This document shows positions 15,918 through 24,527 of a DNA stretch of 64,000 nt, in pieces (position 1 is the stretch's first letter; the number at the start of each line of letters is the position of its first letter). The notes below the pieces were generated by a model. That model did no database searches. It was not told where the DNA came from and was given only the letters and a program-made list of their open reading frames with translations. The translations under genes and the position numbers were made by a program. This DNA is from Bifidobacterium aerophilum (lineage in GTDB: Bacteria; Actinomycetota; Actinomycetes; Actinomycetales; Bifidobacteriaceae). Where the stretch lies: the NCBI RefSeq assembly GCF_010667685.1, contig NZ_WHZW01000015.1:27265-91264 (forward strand), given 5' to 3'.

Positions 15918-17789
15918 TTATCCGACGAGCGTGAATTGGCTGTTGTAGAGGTCGGCGTAGAACCCTCCCGCCGCGAGGAGTTCGTCGTGGGTGCCGCGCT
16001 CGATCACGTCGCCGTGGTTCATGACAAGGATCATGTCGGCGTCGCGGATGGTGGACAGGCGGTGCGCGATGACGAAGCTCGTGCGGCCGACGGTGAGCGC
16101 GTCCATCGCCTTCTGGATGAGCTCTTCCGTTCGCGTGTCAACGGACGAGGTCGCTTCATCCAGGATGAGGATCGGCGCGTCCTGCACCATGGCGCGGGCG
16201 ATGGTGAGCAGCTGCTTCTGGCCGGCCGACAGCGACGTGTTCTCGTCGAGCACCGTGTCGTATCCGTCGGGCAGGGACTGGATGTAGTGGTCCAGTCCGA
16301 CCGCGCGGCATGCTTCGCGGATCTGCTCGTCGGTCACGCCGGCCTTAGAGTACGCGATGTTCTCGCGCACGGTGCCGTGGAACACCCAGGTGTCCTGCAG
16401 GACCATGGAGAACTGGTCGTGCACGTTCCAGCGCGGCACGGACTTGGTGTCCACGCCGTCGATGGTGATGCGGCCGCCGGCGATCTCGTAGAAACGCATG
16501 AGCAGGTTGACCATCGTGGTTTTGCCGGCGCCGGTCGGTCCGACGATCGCGACTTTCTGCCCGGCCTTGACGCTTGCGGAGAAGTCGTTGATGATCGGCT
16601 TGCCCGGCTCGTATTCGAAGCGGACGTGGTCGAACGTGACGTCGCCGCGCACCGGCGCGCCCGTACCGTCTGCACGATCCGTGCCGAGCAGCGCCGGCTT
16701 GTCGGATTCGTCGGCCATTTCGGGCTCTTCGAGGAAGCCGAACACGCGCTCGGATGCGGCCGCGCACCGCTGCAGGTTCTGGAATGCCTGCGCGAACTGG
16801 GACAGCGGCTGCGTGAACAGGCGGATGTACATCATGAACGCGACGATGACGCCGAATTCGATCTGCCCGTCCATGGCGAGCGCCGCGCCGACGACGCACA
16901 CGACGACGTATCCGAAGTTGCCGACGAACTGCATGAGCGGCATCATGAGGCCGGACAGGAACTGCGATTTCCAGCCGGAATCATACAGGTCGGCGTTGTA
17001 CTTTTCGAAGCGGCGGATCGCGTCGGCTTCGCCGTTGTACGCCTTGACGATGATGTGTCCGGAGTACATTTCCTCGACGTGTCCGTTGACGTCGCCGAGC
17101 GCGACCTGCTGGCGCGTGAAGTACCGTTGCGAGGCCGCCATGATGGCGCCCATGAGCACGAGTCCGACGAGGCTGGAGCCGATGGCGCACAGGGCCATGA
17201 TCCAGTTGTTCCAGAACATCATGACGAGCGCGCCGACGAACAGCGTGATGGAGGTGATGAGCGAGCCGAGCGACTGGCCGAGGGTCTGGCCGATCGCGTC
17301 GACGTCGTTGGTGATGCGGCTGAGCACGTCGCCGTAGCTGACCTTGTCGAAGTAGCCGAGCGGCAGTTTGTTGATTTTCACGCTGATCGCCTCGCGCAGT
17401 TCCTGTGCGGTGCGTTGCGTGATGTCCGCCATCAGCCAGCTTTGCAGGTAGCTGAGGATCGCGTAGCCGACGTACAGCGCGACGAGCAGCCAGCCGATGC
17501 GGGCGACCGCGTCGAGGTCGATCGAGTTCATGACCGGCTTGCCGTTGACGAGCGCGGGCAGCCCTTTGGTGATCTCGTTGGTCATGTCCTTGAGCTTGTC
17601 CGGTCCGACGATCTGGCAGATCGTGCCGGCCGCGCCGAGTACGAGCGCGATGATGATGGCGGGGATGTACTTGCGGCAGAATCGCACGAGCTTGCCCATG
17701 CTGACGCCGAAATCCTGCGGCTTTTCAACGACGCCGCCTGCGGGGCCGTGTGGCCCGCGACCCATCGGACGATTCGTTGGTCCTGGCAT
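15918..17789 (-). CDS. ABC exporter half-transporter, canonical ATPase site
   Basis: This is a type IV (B-family) ABC exporter subunit of 623 residues, with a Pro/Gly-rich N-terminal tail, six membrane helices and a C-terminal ATPase. Walker A is GPTGAGKTT, the signature is LSAGQKQLLTIARAM, and Walker B is LILDEATSSVD with an intact catalytic Glu. The start at 17789 has GAAAGGAC upstream. It follows the partner gene by 59 bp and pairs with it as a heterodimer. Substrate candidates are drugs, peptides or lipids. MarR control points toward a toxic compound, but this is inference. Confidence 0.9.
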   Translation of the reverse strand: MPGPTNRPMGRGPHGPAGGVVEKPQDFGVSMGKLVRFCRKYIPAIIIALVLGAAGTICQIVGPDKLKDMTNEITKGLPALVNGKPVMNSIDLDAVARIGWLLVALYVGYAILSYLQSWLMADITQRTAQELREAISVKINKLPLGYFDKVSYGDVLSRITNDVDAIGQTLGQSLGSLITSITLFVGALVMMFWNNWIMALCAIGSSLVGLVLMGAIMAASQRYFTRQQVALGDVNGHVEEMYSGHIIVKAYNGEADAIRRFEKYNADLYDSGWKSQFLSGLMMPLMQFVGNFGYVVVCVVGAALAMDGQIEFGVIVAFMMYIRLFTQPLSQFAQAFQNLQRCAAASERVFGFLEEPEMADESDKPALLGTDRADGTGAPVRGDVTFDHVRFEYEPGKPIINDFSASVKAGQKVAIVGPTGAGKTTMVNLLMRFYEIAGGRITIDGVDTKSVPRWNVHDQFSMVLQDTWVFHGTVRENIAYSKAGVTDEQIREACRAVGLDHYIQSLPDGYDTVLDENTSLSAGQKQLLTIARAMVQDAPILILDEATSSVDTRTEELIQKAMDALTVGRTSFVIAHRLSTIRDADMILVMNHGDVIERGTHDELLAAGGFYADLYNSQFTLVG

Positions 17790-17848
17790 GATAGAAGTCC
17801 TTTCAAGTCAATCCCGGTCCTTGGCGGAAGGATCCGAGAAAACGATGG

Positions 17849-19657
17849 TCACGCGGTCAGCTCGGTTTTGCTGAGCTGGGATTCGGCGATCTGGCGGTAG
17901 ACGTCGCAGTTGTCGAGCAGTTCGCGGTGCGTGCCCTGGCCGACGACCTTGCCGTCGTCGAGCACGACGATGCGGTCGGCGTTCATGATGGTGCCGATGC
18001 GCTGTGCGACGATGAGTTTGGTCGCGCCCTTGGCGTGTTCGGAGAGCGCGTCGCGCACCGCGCGGTCGGTCTTGAAATCGAGCGCGCTGAACGAGTCGTC
18101 GAATATCAGGATTTCCGGATCGCGGTAGACGGCGCGCGCGATCGACAGGCGCTGCTTCTGGCCGCCGGACACGTTCGAGCCGCCCTGCGCGATGGCCGCG
18201 TCGAATCCGTCGTCCATGCGGTCGACGAATTCCGTCGCCTGTGCGACGTCTGCCGCTTCGCGTACGCGTTCGGCCGATGCGATACCGGCGGTATCGTTCG
18301 ACGGAACGTCCCCGCCGGCGTGCGCATCGTCGCCGTAACTGATGTTGGACGAGACGGTGCCTTTGAACAGTACGGATTTCTGCGGCACATAGCCGATCGT
18401 GTCGCGCAGTGCGGCGAGATCCCAGTCGCGCACGTCCACGCCGTCGACGAGCACCTGTCCGGAGGAGACGTCGTAGAAACGCGGCACGAGGTTGATCAGC
18501 GACGTCTTGCCGGAGCCGGTGGCGCCGATGAACGCGACGGTCTGGCCACGATCGGCCGTAAACGAGACGTGTTCGAGGATCGGCTCGCGCGAGTCGGGAT
18601 AGGCGAAGCTCACGTCGCGGAATTCGACCGTTCCGGTCCGTCCGCGGCCGAGTCGCGCCACGTCGGCGGCCGTGTCGTGGCCGTCGGTCACCAGCGGCTC
18701 GGTGTCGAGTACCTCAAGTACGCGCTGCGCGGACACGTCGGCGCGGGGCCAGAGCACGAACACCATGCTCATGAGCAGGAAGCTCATGATGACCTGGACC
18801 GAATAGCTGGAGAACACGACCATGTTCGAGAACACGGTGAGCTTGTCCATCGCCTCGGCGGCGTTGATCAGGGAGGCGCCGATCCAGTAGACGGCGAGCA
18901 TGAGGCCGTTCATCACGGTGTTCATCAGCGGCATCATCACGGCCATCGCGCGGTTGGTGAACAGCTGCGTGTCGGTGAGTTCCTTGTTGGCCTTGGTGAA
19001 CTTGGCCTCCTGATAGTCCTCGGCGTTGTATGCGCGAACCACGCGCAGGCCGGTGAGGTTTTCACGTGAAACAAGGTTGATGTTGTCGGTCAGGCGCTGC
19101 ATCGCCTTGAATTTCGGCATGACGAGAGCCATGAGCACGACGATGGAGACCAGCAGCACGACGACCGCGACGGCGGTGGCGAGCGTCCATTCGACACCGT
19201 CGCCGGCGATCTTCATGATCGCCCAGACGGCCATGATCGGCGACTTGACGATCATCTGCAAGCCCATGGTGATGAACATCTGGATCTGCGTGATGTCGTT
19301 GGTCGAGCGCGTAATGAGGCTGGCGGTCGAGAACCGGCTCATTTCGGCCGGACCGAAGGATTCCACCTTGGCGAATTCAAGCGAGCGCAGACGCTGTCCG
19401 AAGCTGGCGGCGATGCGCGCCGCGATGAATCCGGTCACGACCGCGCAGGCGACCGAGCCGAGCGAGACGAGCAACATCTTGCCGCCGGCGATCCAGATGT
19501 CGCGCATCTCGCTGCCCGGCGTTTCGACAAGCGTGGTGATGTCGGACATATAGTCGGGCAGTTCGAGATCGAACCAGACCTGGCCGACGATGGCCACCAG
19601 CGCGATGAGCATCTGCCCTATCTCCGCTTTGGAGAGGTATTTCATGATGCGAAGCAT
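17849..19657 (-). CDS. ABC exporter half-transporter, degenerate ATPase site
   Basis: This 602-residue partner of the downstream exporter has six membrane helices and an ATPase with Walker A GATGSGKTS and signature VSGGQKQRLSIARAV. Its Walker B reads LIFDDSFSALD, so the catalytic Glu is replaced by Asp. That asymmetry is the hallmark of heterodimeric exporters such as TM287/288 or BmrCD, where one site is hydrolysis-poor. The start at 19657 has AAAGGGGA upstream. The gene follows a MarR gene by 235 bp, with a matching operator between them. A parS-like 16-mer lies inside it at 19058. Confidence 0.9.
   Translation of the reverse strand: MLRIMKYLSKAEIGQMLIALVAIVGQVWFDLELPDYMSDITTLVETPGSEMRDIWIAGGKMLLVSLGSVACAVVTGFIAARIAASFGQRLRSLEFAKVESFGPAEMSRFSTASLITRSTNDITQIQMFITMGLQMIVKSPIMAVWAIMKIAGDGVEWTLATAVAVVVLLVSIVVLMALVMPKFKAMQRLTDNINLVSRENLTGLRVVRAYNAEDYQEAKFTKANKELTDTQLFTNRAMAVMMPLMNTVMNGLMLAVYWIGASLINAAEAMDKLTVFSNMVVFSSYSVQVIMSFLLMSMVFVLWPRADVSAQRVLEVLDTEPLVTDGHDTAADVARLGRGRTGTVEFRDVSFAYPDSREPILEHVSFTADRGQTVAFIGATGSGKTSLINLVPRFYDVSSGQVLVDGVDVRDWDLAALRDTIGYVPQKSVLFKGTVSSNISYGDDAHAGGDVPSNDTAGIASAERVREAADVAQATEFVDRMDDGFDAAIAQGGSNVSGGQKQRLSIARAVYRDPEILIFDDSFSALDFKTDRAVRDALSEHAKGATKLIVAQRIGTIMNADRIVVLDDGKVVGQGTHRELLDNCDVYRQIAESQLSKTELTA
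19058..19073. other. parS-like ParB-binding sequence inside coding DNA
   Basis: GTTTTCACGTGAAACA matches 14 of 16 positions of the widely conserved parS TGTTTCACGTGAAACA, with the TTTCACGTGAAACA core intact. A coding-sequence location is usual for parS. It may mark the origin-proximal part of the chromosome. Confidence 0.5.
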
Positions 19658-19742
19658 CGGATTCCCCTTTGCGTTGTGTTGGATTGTTTGCGATGACGTT
19701 GGATAGCAGCCAAGCCATCAATTAGTTTCTACTATCAAATTA

Positions 19743-19755
19743 CTTACAATGTAAG
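19743..19755. promoter_or_regulatory. MarR operator upstream of the exporter genes
   Basis: CTTACA-A-TGTAAG is a perfect 6-bp palindrome about one central base. The same motif stands upstream of the marR gene at 20444-20456, so one regulator probably controls both promoters. Confidence 0.65.
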
Positions 19756-19892
19756 ATATTACATATGATTCTGCGTGTTTCCTGAGAACGCAATCACCGT
19801 GGCGGAAGACGCTCACTCAAGGAACCCAAACAAGCGCTTCCGCCACGCATGGATGAACCGACGCCATCGAGAACGCGACGGTCGCACCAAGA

Positions 19893-20381
19893 CTAGGCGT
19901 CGGCCTTGGCCGCTTCGAACGCCTTGCGCACTTCCTCCGGCGTCGGACGCGGCTTGCCGGGCTGGCAGATCGACAGGTAGGTCACGAACTCACACGACAG
20001 GTCCACGAACTCGCGGGTACGCCGCTCCCCCATCTGCGAGAAGATCCAGCAGATCGCGTCACGGGCCTCCTGCATGTCCTTGCGGCCGCGCTCGCGCCCC
20101 TCGTCGGTCAGGTTCACCAGCACCACGCGGCGATCGTCGGGATCGACCTCGCGCGTGATCAGGCCTTTCTTCTCCATTGCCGCCAGCAGCGTCGAGATGC
20201 GACCGGACGTCGCGTTGAGCGCGGCCGCCAGCTGAGACGGGGTCATCGTGCCGTGATGGGCGAGCTGGCGGATGGCGAACATCTCGCCCTGCGCGCCGCG
20301 CGACAGCTCGCGCTGCATGTCCGAGCGATGACACCACGCGGTGCGCCACAGCTCATCGACGGCCTCCTGTTCGAATCCCAT
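19893..20381 (-). CDS. MarR-family transcriptional regulator
   Basis: This is a winged-helix repressor, probably of itself and the downstream exporter pair. The 162-residue product has the MarR core: MTPSQLAAALNATSGRISTLLAAMEKKGLITREVDPDDRR (here named by its ends), with the recognition helix at SGRISTLLAAMEKKGL and the wing DPDDRRVVLVNLTDEG. The ATG at 20381 has AAAGG 8 nt upstream; a GTG three codons earlier lacks correct spacing. The operator CTTACANTGTAAR occurs upstream of this gene and before the exporter. The C-terminal tail ends in FEAAKADA. The ligand is unknown. Confidence 0.88.
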   Translation of the reverse strand: MGFEQEAVDELWRTAWCHRSDMQRELSRGAQGEMFAIRQLAHHGTMTPSQLAAALNATSGRISTLLAAMEKKGLITREVDPDDRRVVLVNLTDEGRERGRKDMQEARDAICWIFSQMGERRTREFVDLSCEFVTYLSICQPGKPRPTPEEVRKAFEAAKADA

Positions 20382-20443
20382 CGGCCACACCTTTCCACAC
20401 GGCCCACATGTGCACCTTGCGCACGCAACGACATTGATATTAT

Positions 20444-20456
20444 CTTACAGTGTAAA
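20444..20456. promoter_or_regulatory. MarR operator upstream of marR
   Basis: CTTACA-G-TGTAAA differs from the 19743 site by the centre base and the last base. It lies 63 bp before the marR start, which fits autoregulation. Confidence 0.65.
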
Positions 20457-20577
20457 CATTTATAAACGCACGTGAACGCGCACCCGAGCAGAGACACCCC
20501 GAACCGCAATCAATAGGGCAAAAAGCGAACAAAACATGCCATTTTGCCCGACTTTGGCATCCAACACGCCGCAAAAC

Positions 20578-20616
20578 TGTGACCCACGTCACACAATCTC
20601 ATGTGATCGTTCACAT
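20578..20616. promoter_or_regulatory. CRP/GlxR-like palindromes upstream of small Cys/His gene
   Basis: TGTGACCCACGTCACA (20578-20593) fits the TGTGA-N6-TCACA consensus of the CRP/FNR family exactly. ATGTGATCGTTCACAT (20601-20616) is a second palindrome with a shorter centre. Both lie about 100 bp before the ATG at 20707. The regulator is not in this window. Confidence 0.5.
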
Positions 20617-20706
20617 TATGACCATCTGAATGTATGTTGGAATTACCGACACAGAAGACGGCGGAGAAAGAAAGCCACTGGGGGAATCCTAAAGAAGGGA
20701 AACATC

Positions 20707-20847
20707 ATGGGACGCAACGTTTGCAGCATTATGGGATGCAGTCACGAAGCCATCGATTCGGGCATGTGCTCGGCGCATTTCACCGCGGCGCTGGTGCACG
20801 GCACGATCCAGTATGCGGGCAACCGTCCGCGCCCGGCGTGCCACTGA
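20707..20847 (+). CDS. 46-residue Cys/His-rich small protein
   Basis: This gene is shorter than usual gene-calling cut-offs but well supported. GAAGGGA stands 6 nt before the ATG, and the coding run ends at TGA 20845-20847. The residues C6-x4-C11-x-H13 and C21-x2-H24 form the pattern C-x4-C ... G-x-C-x2-H. This recalls the small zinc-ribbon-like motif that often precedes HNH or other DNA-binding domains, and a CH pair ends the protein (C45-H46). Nothing else is fused to it. It may bind zinc and act as a regulator or partner protein. The function is unknown. CRP-like sites lie upstream. Confidence 0.6.
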   Translation: MGRNVCSIMGCSHEAIDSGMCSAHFTAALVHGTIQYAGNRPRPACH

Positions 20848-20891
20848 GTTAACAACATCGAACTTCGTCACACATAACAGAAACAATCTCG

Positions 20892-20956
20892 CCCTAGCGT
20901 GTGAATGGTTAGCGATAATCCGGCGTTATGGGAACGCCGTCGCCGACACGCTAGGG
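20892..20956 (+). promoter_or_regulatory. structured leader that can hide the metalloprotease ribosome-binding site
   Basis: CCCTAGCGTGT (20892-20902) is perfectly complementary to ACACGCTAGGG (20946-20956), whose last bases are part of the AGGGGGAA Shine-Dalgarno. Inside lies a second hairpin CGGCGTT-ATGGG-AACGCCG (20921-20939). The folded form would block translation of the gene starting at 20963, so a thermosensor, ligand or factor-controlled switch is possible. Confidence 0.55.
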
Positions 20957-20962
20957 GGAAGT

Positions 20963-23068
20963 ATGAAACCAGGGTTCGCAACCCGTCTCGCCCGCGCCGC
21001 AACCGGTGCGCTGGCCGCACTGGCATGCTGCGTGGCACTGCCCACGTTCACCGCGAACGCGCAGAACGCCGAAGGCCCGACCTATCAGGCCGCGGCCGAC
21101 GGCACCGTGCCCGCCCAATCCACGGACGGCCCGCAGGTCACCAAGGTGCGCCTGCTCAAGGAAGGCACCTTCCTTGAAGTGCACTGGAACGAATACGTCG
21201 ACGAGACGCAGGCCGTCAACGTCGACAACTTCACGCTGACCAACGGCGGCAAGACCGTCACATTGCGCCCGAAGGCCAACGACGGCGTGACCGACACCTA
21301 CTACTTCGACAAGGACAACAAGGAAGTCGCGGCCGAGAGCGGCAAGCTCATGCAGTACCTCGACCCGTCGATCCACATGTCGAACATCGCCTACTCCGGC
21401 ACCATCGACCCGACCAAGCCGATCACGCTGACGATCAAGGGCTCGGCCATCAAGGACAACGCCGGAAAGGCCGCGCAAAACGCCACGTACACGAACGTGC
21501 CGGTCACCAGCTACTACACGAAGACGATCACCACCAAGGCCGGCATCGTCGTCAAGTCCGACGACGGCGTATCCGACAAGGCGCTGCAGAAAACCGCCGA
21601 ACTGGTCGACGCCGAACTCAACGACGGCGACGACAACGGCATCGCGCAGGAAATGGTCAAGCAGGGCAACTCGGTGGCCGTCTACGGCGACCACGAGATC
21701 CCGCAGATGATCCCCGAACAGCGCTACCTGTTCGACAAGACCATGTACGCGGCCGAAGGCTACGGCGGTTACCTGGGCGACGGATTCGTCTCGTCCATCT
21801 CCGAAAAGAACGTGCTGCGCACCACCGGCGACCCCGATCCGGCCAAGAACACGGCCTACACGGACGAAAGCGTGCTGATCCACGAGTTCGGCCACGCCAT
21901 CAAGCTCGGCGGCCTCGACCAGATGCCCGACCAGACGCTCGCCAACACGTTCTACAAGGCCTACGCGCACGCCAAGGAGACCGGCCTGTGGGCCAACACC
22001 TACGCCTATCAGAACTCCGACGAGTTCTTCGCCACGATGGCCACCATCTGGTTCAACGTGATGAGCGAAAGCTACTACGGCGACTACGACGGCACCCGCA
22101 GCCCGATCAACACGCGCGACGAACTCAAGGCCTACGATCCGCAGACCTACGAGGCGCTGTCGCAGATCTTCCCGGCCACGACCCTGCCCTCGCCGTGGGA
22201 GTCCACGCCGAACAAGTACGGTCTCGACCTGGCCAAGACCCAGCCGCCTGTGCATGACGCGGCCGCCGCGACCAACCCGGACCTCAAGAACGACCTGTTC
22301 CAGATCTTCTCCGACCATTCCGCCGACCGCGGCGACGTCTACTATCTGGAACGCCTGACCTCCGCCCCGGGCGGCGGCGAGCTCGATCTGGCGACCGTGT
22401 GGGGCGCCGCCAACGATCTCGACAATTCGCTCGACTCGTGGAACGTCGTCAAGGTCTCCGATGACACGTACGCGTTCGCCAGCGCCGTCACCGACTCCCA
22501 GCCGCAGCAGCGCGGCCTGACCGCGAACGCGGACGGCACGGTCACCGTGGCCGGCCACGCGTTCGACGCCAGCGATCCGGCTCAGCAGTGGCACTGGTAC
22601 GTCAACGAATCCAGCAGCGACCCGTACGACGGCTATCTCGTGAACGTCAAGTACGGCAAGGCGCTGACCCCGGACGGCAATCCGTTCAACGGCAACCTCC
22701 TCGTGATCCGCGACATCGACTCGCACACGCTCGCGTGGAGCCTGCGCGACCTGACCCAGTCGATCACCGCGAACAACCGCGAGGGCCTGTTCGTGGTGCC
22801 GACCGCCAAGATGCCGACCACCAACCCCGGTCAGGACGGTTCGAACGAGGGCGACGGCTCGCATGACAACGCCGGTCAGGGCGGCTCCGACAAGGGCAAC
22901 GCGGGCAAGCCGTCTGCAGGCAAGCCGACCTCCGGCAAGGGAGGCGCGACTGCCGCCGCAGACGGCAAGATCGCCGATACCGGCGCGACCGTCAACACCG
23001 CGTTCGCGATGATGTCGCTGCTGCTCGCCGCCGGCGTGGGCCTCGCGCTCACCAGGCAGCTGCACTGA
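20963..23068 (+). CDS. secreted, wall-anchored metalloprotease with anthrax lethal-factor-like catalytic core
   Basis: The 701-residue product has a signal peptide (to about residue 34, cleavage near ANA), an N-terminal Ig-like region (about 50-190) and a zinc protease domain. The active site is LIHEFGHAIKL, with H307, E308 and H311. The third ligand is E354 in YAYQNSDEFFATM, with Tyr347 seven residues before it. Lethal factor has the same order (HEFGH, then Tyr-x6-Glu-Phe-Phe). A further domain (about 440-610, possibly beta-trefoil), a Gly/Ser/Lys linker, the sortase-like IADTG (670-674) and a hydrophobic C terminus follow. The ATG at 20963 has AGGGGGAA upstream. Substrate and host relevance are unknown. 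The assignment to an ATLF-like fold rests on motif spacing. Confidence 0.82.
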   Translation: MKPGFATRLARAATGALAALACCVALPTFTANAQNAEGPTYQAAADGTVPAQSTDGPQVTKVRLLKEGTFLEVHWNEYVDETQAVNVDNFTLTNGGKTVTLRPKANDGVTDTYYFDKDNKEVAAESGKLMQYLDPSIHMSNIAYSGTIDPTKPITLTIKGSAIKDNAGKAAQNATYTNVPVTSYYTKTITTKAGIVVKSDDGVSDKALQKTAELVDAELNDGDDNGIAQEMVKQGNSVAVYGDHEIPQMIPEQRYLFDKTMYAAEGYGGYLGDGFVSSISEKNVLRTTGDPDPAKNTAYTDESVLIHEFGHAIKLGGLDQMPDQTLANTFYKAYAHAKETGLWANTYAYQNSDEFFATMATIWFNVMSESYYGDYDGTRSPINTRDELKAYDPQTYEALSQIFPATTLPSPWESTPNKYGLDLAKTQPPVHDAAAATNPDLKNDLFQIFSDHSADRGDVYYLERLTSAPGGGELDLATVWGAANDLDNSLDSWNVVKVSDDTYAFASAVTDSQPQQRGLTANADGTVTVAGHAFDASDPAQQWHWYVNESSSDPYDGYLVNVKYGKALTPDGNPFNGNLLVIRDIDSHTLAWSLRDLTQSITANNREGLFVVPTAKMPTTNPGQDGSNEGDGSHDNAGQGGSDKGNAGKPSAGKPTSGKGGATAAADGKIADTGATVNTAFAMMSLLLAAGVGLALTRQLH

Positions 23069-23106
23069 CCGACACCGGTGACCGGCTGATCGCGTCACCG
23101 AAATCC

Positions 23107-23150
23107 GCGTGGGCCCGCTTCCGAATCATCGTTCGGAGGCGGGCCCACGC
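23107..23150 (+). terminator. hairpin after metalloprotease
   Basis: GCGTGGGCCCGC and CCGAA pair with TTCGG and GCGGGCCCACGC around the loop TCATCG. It is 36 bp past the stop and lies between convergent genes. Confidence 0.7.
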
Positions 23151-23187
23151 TTACCTGTTATCTATCTCTGATCTCAGGATGCCGACG

Positions 23188-24153
23188 TTACGCGGGCAGT
23201 GCGGCGAGTTCCTCGTCGCTCAGGCGCAACTCGGTCGCGGCGAAGGAATCGTCGATCTCATGCGGATTGCGGGCACTGGGAATCGTGAACAGCCGGTCGT
23301 AACGGGTCAGTTCCCACGCGAGTACGACGCGCTGGTAGGAGACGCCGCGGGCCGCGGCGACCTTGCGGAACGGGTCGTAGGCGGCTTGGTCGAACGGGTC
23401 GAGGAACCCGCCGAGCGGCGACCAGCAGACGAAATCAAGCCCGAGTTCCGCGCAGCGTTCCATCGTATGTTCCGGATCCGGATGGGACGGGGAGAACTGG
23501 TTCTGCACGGCGATCAGCGCATCGCCGAGAATCGCGCGAGCCGTGTCGATCTGCGTATTGTCGACGCGCGAGATGCCGGCGTACCGGATCACGCCCTCGT
23601 CGAGCAACGTCTTGAGCGCGCCGATCTGGTCCTCATACGGCACGGCCGGATCGGGTCCATGCGAGTACAGCAGGTCGAGGGCGTCGACGCCGAGCCGTAG
23701 CGCGGATTCCTTGGCGTCGCGGATCATCGTCTCCGGCCGCGAATCGGCCATCCATCCGTACCGGCTACCGGCGGCCTGCAGATGCTGGCGTGCCGGATCG
23801 TGCGGCGCCATGCTGATCGTGCGCCGATACCCGGTTTTCGTGGCGACGAGCACCTCGTCGCGCGGGCCGTTCCAGCCGGCGAGCGCGTCGCGTACCAGCC
23901 GTTCTCCGTATCCGAAATCCTCGGGAGCGCCGGTGCCGTCGGCTCCGGGAGCGGTCGGCAGATAGTACGACCACGCAGTGTCCAGATAGCGGACGCCAGC
24001 GTCCAGCGCGGCACGGATCGTGCCGATCGCCGTCTCGCGATCCGGGCGGCCTTCGATGGCCAGCGCCATCGTGCCCATGCCGATGCGCGGAATGCGGAAT
24101 CCCGCGAATTCCACGGTGTTCGAGAACCCAACCGAGTGCTGCAATGCCGTCAT
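23188..24153 (-). CDS. aldo/keto reductase family oxidoreductase
   Basis: This is a cytosolic NADPH-dependent reductase of unknown substrate. The 321-residue TIM-barrel product has Asp49-Tyr-type catalytic residues: the GVRYLDTAWSYYLP stretch (Asp/Tyr), the Lys in DEVLVATKTGY, and the downstream His region in DLLYSHGPDP. The C-terminal SPLGGFLDP and IPSARNPHEIDD segments form the cofactor phosphate site. The start is uncertain. The ATG at 24153 gives the typical N terminus, another ATG lies at 24177, and no strong Shine-Dalgarno sits at either. It ends convergently with the metalloprotease hairpin and is divergent from the TPP-controlled operon. Confidence 0.85.
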   Translation of the reverse strand: MTALQHSVGFSNTVEFAGFRIPRIGMGTMALAIEGRPDRETAIGTIRAALDAGVRYLDTAWSYYLPTAPGADGTGAPEDFGYGERLVRDALAGWNGPRDEVLVATKTGYRRTISMAPHDPARQHLQAAGSRYGWMADSRPETMIRDAKESALRLGVDALDLLYSHGPDPAVPYEDQIGALKTLLDEGVIRYAGISRVDNTQIDTARAILGDALIAVQNQFSPSHPDPEHTMERCAELGLDFVCWSPLGGFLDPFDQAAYDPFRKVAAARGVSYQRVVLAWELTRYDRLFTIPSARNPHEIDDSFAATELRLSDEELAALPA

Positions 24154-24268
24154 GATTCCATGATCGGGCGAACCCATGACCGTCCGACCGTCCGCCCGAC
24201 GCGACGACATGTCCAAACGACGAACCTCCGGCGGCGCATGTCTCGCCCCCGGCCCTATGATGGATCTG

Positions 24269-24360
24269 CAACCGAACGGGAGCCCGGATGGGCTGAGAGG
24301 AAGTCGCGAACTTCGACCGTCAACTTGATGCGGGTAATGCCGCCGTAAGGAAACGGGTTG
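24269..24360 (+). ncRNA. TPP (THI-box) riboswitch
   Basis: The conserved blocks are present in order: GGGCTGAGAGG, then CGACCGTCAACTTGATGCGG, then GTAATGCCGCCGTAAGGAA. The closing stem CAACC pairs with GGGTTG. It lies 250 bp upstream of thiS on the same strand. High TPP should fold it to reduce thiSFG expression. About 170 nt separate it from the downstream terminator, longer than common for this class. Confidence 0.93.
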
Positions 24361-24527
24361 TTCCGCCGCAGCGATGCAGGCGGTTTCGCGAACTTCCGCA
24401 TAGCTTTTCCGTCGTTTCCGTATCCGTCTTGGACGTCGGCCGCGCGCAGACTCGTCACTGCCGCGCCGCCAGCGATTCCTCCGACGGTTCGCGCGCATGA
24501 CAACTGAAAAACAACTAGTGATGCTTT

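Noticed and set aside
15633..17900. Long plus-strand open frame (755 codons) over the ABC exporter
   Set aside because: Shadow frame of the ABC gene on the other strand.
20963..23068. Protease as a host toxin
   Set aside because: Lethal-factor-like motifs alone do not show toxicity; no translocation partner is encoded.
20951..23098. Minus-strand open frame (715 codons) over the metalloprotease
   Set aside because: Shadow of the protease gene.
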